Source: Thysanoteuthis rhombus
Taxonomy: Eukaryota; Mollusca; Cephalopoda; Oegopsida; Thysanoteuthidae
DNA length: 64,000 nt
Assembly (NCBI GenBank): GCA_963457665.1
Contig: OY735211.1
Location: 43,589,777 to 43,653,776 of the forward strand
Direction of reading: 5' to 3'
How positions within the stretch are numbered: the first letter of the stretch is position 1; each line of letters begins with the position of its first letter. Below are positions 59,300 through 64,000 of the stretch, one piece after another. The position numbers were made by a program, and so were the translations under genes. Below the pieces are notes generated by a model. It had not been told where the DNA came from. It ran no database searches and worked only from the letters and a program-made list of their open reading frames with translations.

Positions 59300-62200
59300 G
59301 GCATAGATGGAAAGACATCAGTCGTCATTTCAATCTAAAAGAAGCTTTCCATGATTCCGAACACATTTCCTTTTTTTTCTTTTTTGTTTCAACATTTAAC
59401 CCCTTTATCACCGAAGTTCATGATTGCTAAATTCTCTGTCGAGCAATTATTCCTCACTTCCCTCTCATTTACCATTGCCCGTTGACAAAATGGGAAGTCA
59501 TTTTTTGTCTTGATTGAATTCCATTGTCGTTTGTATCTGCTGGGGTTGATTTTTATACAACCAGTGAAAATGAATTCCGGATATACAGGAAGTAGAGCGT
59601 TCCGTAAAAAGACTTTCGCGGACCGAAATGGCATAAAGTGAAGAGGCAATTGTCATTATCTTACATGGTAAATTTTTGAGTGTTCTTAGGCCTCAAAATG
59701 AGAGGATGGTATGCCAGGCAGTGTATCGTAGGTTACGGTGGTGGGAAGTACAGGGGACTTGGGTGTCAAAAATAGAGTACGAAGGTGTGCACTGCCTCTA
59801 CGATATAAGCTGTACACTACTTTCGCTTTTTGTTGCTTTGTTTTTGTTTTTTGTTTGTGGTTGTTCTGTTTTGTTCGAAAAAGCGAAAAAGTGGTGTAAA
59901 GCGAAATTTTGGAAAGCGGGGACAACTTATATTTGAATTTTGTTAGATTATTTCTTTTAGAAAAGAAAGAAAAAAACTCGTTTCAGTGGAAGTTTCCATT
60001 GTTTGATAGTTGGTCAGAGATATTTGTATCAGCAAACTGTATATAAGTAGATTACTCAGGGCGGTGTAGAGGATTGGAACTTCATGGAATTTAATCCAGC
60101 TTGTCGTGAGTATCAAACAATGCGTTGGATATATGACTGCTTTTTAGCTCCAAAAGTTTTCATTGATACAATGGATTCCCTGAAATGTCAAAAGATCCAA
60201 CGATATCGTTCTCAAAAATATAATTTTGCCGTACAAGCAGATTACGTTTCGGAAATTGATACCCTAATTCCATAAATCGCAATGAACTGTTGAATAAAAT
60301 TGAACGATTCAATAATTGACTGCACACATTCGTACAAATCATATTTCAGATCTTAACGTACCAGTAACTAATTGTTTTATGACTTCTACAAATATTTACT
60401 CGCTTAGTCTGTTCAAATGTCGGGAGGGGAGAGATTTCGTTGCACCCTATTTCCCGTCAAGAGTTAAGGTTTGATTTGAACCTGGAAGAAGAATCAAGAG
60501 ACATCGTTAGTATCTTCTACCATAACAACTACCAATCATTGGTTGTTTCTTAGTCAGGAAAACGGGAGGAAAAACCACGGTACTACCAACTATGTTGCAA
60601 CAACAAACATTTCTTATAGAAGAGGTGTTGGGAAACAGATCCAAATAGTCTGTTGATGTTACGACATTAAGCCGGTATTCAATGATAGAACTACTTTTTA
60701 CTACGTCCTTAGCCCCTGATAATCCTTGCGCCGTAATAGAGCCCCGTAGGAATTTTCAGTTGACTAATAAAAACGATTGTACAAGCTTGAAGGTCCTTCA
60801 TTGAGTGAGAATATCTTGGGTAGACATTCCAGACCAGTTGAAAATATTTAAAAACCGTCTTTCATAATGGCAGATTTTCGCTGTGGTGTCCAAGTGAGAA
60901 AAAGAATTTTTCATCAAATCTGGGCATTTCGTATATCATCAGGAAAGAAGGGTTTGACAAGTAGATTATATTTATGATATCCCATGCAAATTTGGAAAGG
61001 TATGTAGGTGGGGAAACGTTGTGTTAACACTACCAAGTGCGAGAAAAAGAGAAACCAATTATCCGAACAGAATTTGAAATTGAAAATCAGCATTTAAAAT
61101 ACTGGTTTTGCATTGATTCGAACACTGACCGTTGACGCTGGTGAAAAACACACAACTATTTCAACCATCAAATAGGCCTTTATGTTATAAATCACCTTTC
61201 AATAACTAATTTGCTTATATCCTTAATATTAGAAATACATTTCAATAAATCTTGCATTGAAAGTTGTAAATTAGCCACACAGAAATTTACTTTTACATAA
61301 AATCTTGTTAACGCAGCTGATCTGATCTTTTTAATTAGTTCTTCGCTGCATGTCACTTCTGAATGGCATTGCAACTTGGAGAAACTCCGCCATTTTTCAT
61401 GAAAAATGGCTGCCATTGTCATCGCTCATACTAATTGGAATTTCTCCTGAGGAACGACGCCAGCTATGATTACTTTTTAGTTATGACACATGGGGAATTG
61501 TTTAAAACCACAACTTATCTCAGACTCAATTTATTTTTCCTTCTCCGTTCCAATATTGTTGGGGTTTTAGCATTCGTTTTGTTAAGTTTTCACAATTTTT
61601 TCTTCCAACCTAATCCCAAAAGACTTGTAAAGAGGGTGTCAGTTAGTATTTTCCCTCATGTCAAGTGATTCATTCCTCTCAAAACAAGTTAATTTTAAAA
61701 GAAACGAATCGTAATTTTAGACCGTGGCAATCTTATCCAGACGTTCACCTCGTATCCGTAAAATCCATAATACTAGTAAGGCGTGAACATTTACTTAAAT
61801 AACGAAGAATGGGTGAAAAAAATCGATTTTTATTATTTTATCAGTGTTAGTACTAGTAGTAATAGTATTTTAAAACCGTCTTTTTACATGCACGCTTGTG
61901 AGACGGAGGAAGGGAGGTGAGTGAGTAGTGTCTCGGTGTGGAAGTGAAACCACACCTAAGCAGCTGAGGTCGATAATCCGAAAAAATATGTTTGCGGGTG
62001 GCCAGACTTTAATTAATCCATCAGAAATTGAGATGTAAAATGTTAATGCTTATCCCAACCGTCCCTAGACTGTGCTCCAAGGGGATTAAATAAGATATTT
62101 GTCCATACGTTCATCGAAGATGAGGTCCCCCCCCCTGTTCTGCAGAAAGGGGAAGATTTCGGAGCTGGTTGGTGGGGGGCTGCACTATCTCAGCTCGCAC

Positions 62201-62510
62201 AGTCAGAGTCCGATGGCATACGGGAAATCCAAGACGACCAATGCGGTTTGTCTGTGGTTGTCTCCCCTTACCTTCCATCTCCCACAATTAACCCAAGTAA
62301 CATTCCTTATGGAAGACACAGTGACAATGGTTGGCAGACAATACCACGAAGGTTAGCGATATATCAATCCCGACGAATAACTCTCTGAGATGCTAGAGGG
62401 ATGCTAACAGGTGTGGTAAGTTTCCCGAAGGGTGGCCTTAGAACTGTGCAATGCAAGGGCATTCAGCTTCTTGAGGTATCTTCACAAACCCACATATATG
62501 AATAATAATT
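59300..62510. other. 3.2 kb without recognised genes or elements
   Basis: AT-rich with a few less AT-rich blocks (59690-59820 and 62100-62340). None has splice-bordered open frames or repeat termini I can defend. A short inverted word (CCATTTTTCATGAAAAATGG) sits at 61391. Confidence 0.4.
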
Positions 62511-62514
62511 TTAT

Positions 62515-62557
<43 letters not shown>

Positions 62558-62852
62558 GTGTTTTAACGTACGTCGTTAGACATAGACTTTCCCCGGGGAT
62601 TCGCCACCCTTCTCAATCGTGGGCGTCGCAGATCCAGTACTTTCTGAATTTGTCTAGCTCGTCTCTCCGTCTAGTATTCTGCCGGTCGCGGTTCCGTAAT
62701 TGATCTCTTAGGATCTATGTCGTGAGTCGTGATGTCAATCAGCCGTCTGCCATTCTTGCCACATGGCCGGCCCATTGCCATTTGAATTTTTTAATTGATT
62801 CTATGATGTCCCTGACTTCTCCCGGATGCATTGTGTAGTCTTGTGGTCTCCA
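62515..62852 (-). mobile_element. RTE-clade LINE, 3' fragment with (ATG)n tail
   Basis: About 13 ATC units (62517-62557) precede the family terminus. The minus strand encodes the NRWTS-, GHVARM-like and DHKTTQCIREKSG blocks before the copy ends near 62852. Confidence 0.9.
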
Positions 62853-63019
62853 GTATTCCAATGCATATTTACATCAGCAGTAAGATATACTTTTTTGAAG
62901 TAGATGTGAGCAAACAACAAAATCGTACCAAGACTAAGTAAAATTTGTTGTTTAATGACTAAATATTGATTACTTACACGCATACTTTTCAGAGTTACTT
63001 CCTCCCTATAGACCAAACA

Positions 63020-63775
63020 ATTATTATTATTATTTGCATTTTCACACCAGTTGCCTGGTGGTTACCGCGGGAGACTGAGTGATAGCAAGTCTCCTCAAGT
63101 CTCCAGCCCTCCTCTTCACACTCTCACAGTCCACAGCAGTGCTGTAGATTACATTTTCACACCAGTCGCCTGGTGATTATCACTGAAGACTGAGTGACAG
63201 TAAGTCTCCTCTGATATCGTCCTTGCATATCCCAGCAGCGCTGTGATTTGTATCACCTCCACAGTGCCTTTTTCTTCGCTGTTAAGTCATTGCTAACAGC
63301 TGGGGGTTGTAGATCTCATATTTCCAGCACGCTCCTCGGGATTCAAGCAGTCCCCACTAGTGCTGTGGTCTGTATAGTCTCAATCCTTCATCTTATCTCC
63401 AGTTCCTTTAATCTCGTTTTCTGTGACTTTGGGACAGTTACGAGTGCACCTGTAATTACTGATTCTACCTTGACTCTCATGTTCCACTCGTCCAGTTCCC
63501 TTGCAAGGTCCTGGTATTTCCCTAGTTCTTCACTCTCTTTAATATTCACTCTGTGATCCGCAGGCACGGCCATGTCTATTATTTGACAGATTCTCTTTCG
63601 CTTGTCGAAGGCTACCAGGTCTGATCTTGCTTGGATGAGGTGGTCAGTTTGGATGTCAAAGTACCAGAGTGATTTATGGCTTCCATTTTCCTGGATTGTC
63701 TCCAGTTTGTGTTGATAACATTAGTCTGCATGGCTGAATCCTAGTTGTTTGCTCAGTTCCCACTGTATTTGCAAA
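63020..63775 (-). mobile_element. Second LINE family, C-terminal and 3' end, with duplicated terminus
   Basis: On the minus strand: IQWELSKQLGFSHAD, then SLWYFDIQTDHLIQARSDLV, AFDKRKRICQIIDMAVPADH, ESEELGKYQDLARELDEWNM and VESVITGALVTVPKSQKTRL. An IQTTALVGTA-type helix comes next, the usual end of this reverse transcriptase. After that, the terminal 100 bp occur twice in tandem (about 63140-63240 and 63040-63140), each with CACCAG..GCCTGGTG and the ACTGAGTGA.AG.AAGTCTCC word. The second is followed by an AAT-repeat tail (TTATTATTATTATT at 63020 on plus). The RTE clade is excluded by the different C-terminal motif; the exact clade is not determined. Confidence 0.82.
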
Positions 63776-63839
63776 TAAATGAAAAACACATTTCCCTCAA
63801 TTTTGACCCCTAGAAGTCTAAAAAAAATATGGTCATTAG

Positions 63840-64000
63840 AATGATTTTAGATTAGGTAAAAAAAAAGTTCCCAAAAAGTGGTAGCAGAATATGAAAAAAA
63901 AAATTATTTCTCCAAAAAGTGTTATAGCAAAATGTGCTTAGGTGAAAAAACAACTTCCAAAAAAGTTTTATAACAATATTAGTTCAGATAAAAAATTTAA
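63840..64000 (+). repeat. Degenerate 43-bp tandem repeat running off the right edge
   Basis: The word CCAAAAAGT recurs at about 63874, 63914 and 63958, each followed by a TTATA/GTAG.A block and an A-rich run. At least three units. Confidence 0.65.

Overview
The window looks like intronic and intergenic DNA from a large, repeat-loaded animal genome. It is AT-rich, has split exons with GT-AG borders, and carries RTE-type LINEs, a mariner relic, tRNA- and 5S-derived SINEs, Penelope-type hammerhead modules and long microsatellites. The phylum cannot be fixed from sequence alone; an invertebrate, perhaps a lophotrochozoan, is my guess. There is no bacterial gene, CRISPR array, rRNA operon or intact tRNA gene. 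The only convincing host gene lies on the minus strand and spans at least 45.2 to 11.2 kb. A first coding exon (45169-45213) encodes most of a signal peptide. A 19-nt microexon (20210-20228) finishes the signal peptide. A 275-nt exon (16622-16896) encodes an extracellular, cysteine-bearing domain. Two further candidate exons follow at 13964-14014 and 11243-11379. The first three exons join with matching reading phase. The last resembles the start of a ZP-C module, so a secreted ZP-like protein is the best but unproven guess. The first coding intron is about 25 kb and holds much of the repeat content described here. The rest is mobile-element debris. About fourteen fragments of one RTE-clade LINE family are present, nearly all truncated at the 5' end and several ending in (ATG)n tails. 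One copy at 12.7-13.3 kb shows a 5' inversion. Two copies (25.3-26.3 and 33.9-35.0 kb) share the same chimeric structure, fused to a hammerhead-like module. Two fragments of a second LINE family lie at 48.5 and 63.0-63.8 kb. DNA elements include a mariner relic (53.3-54.3 kb), several short elements with terminal inverted repeats, and a foldback hairpin at 44.4-44.8 kb. Layout: 0-3 kb has a (TA)n array and an RTE copy; 3-10.7 kb has mixed short interspersed repeats; 11.2-20.2 kb holds the host exons; 20.3-22.4 kb is a 2-kb polypyrimidine tract; 23-45 kb is the large intron with RTE, TA arrays, a 55-bp minisatellite and 5S/tRNA SINEs; 45.2 kb holds the signal-peptide exon; 45.9-64 kb has hammerhead modules, RTE copies, mariner, TIR elements and more TA arrays. 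Large stretches between these show nothing I can name.
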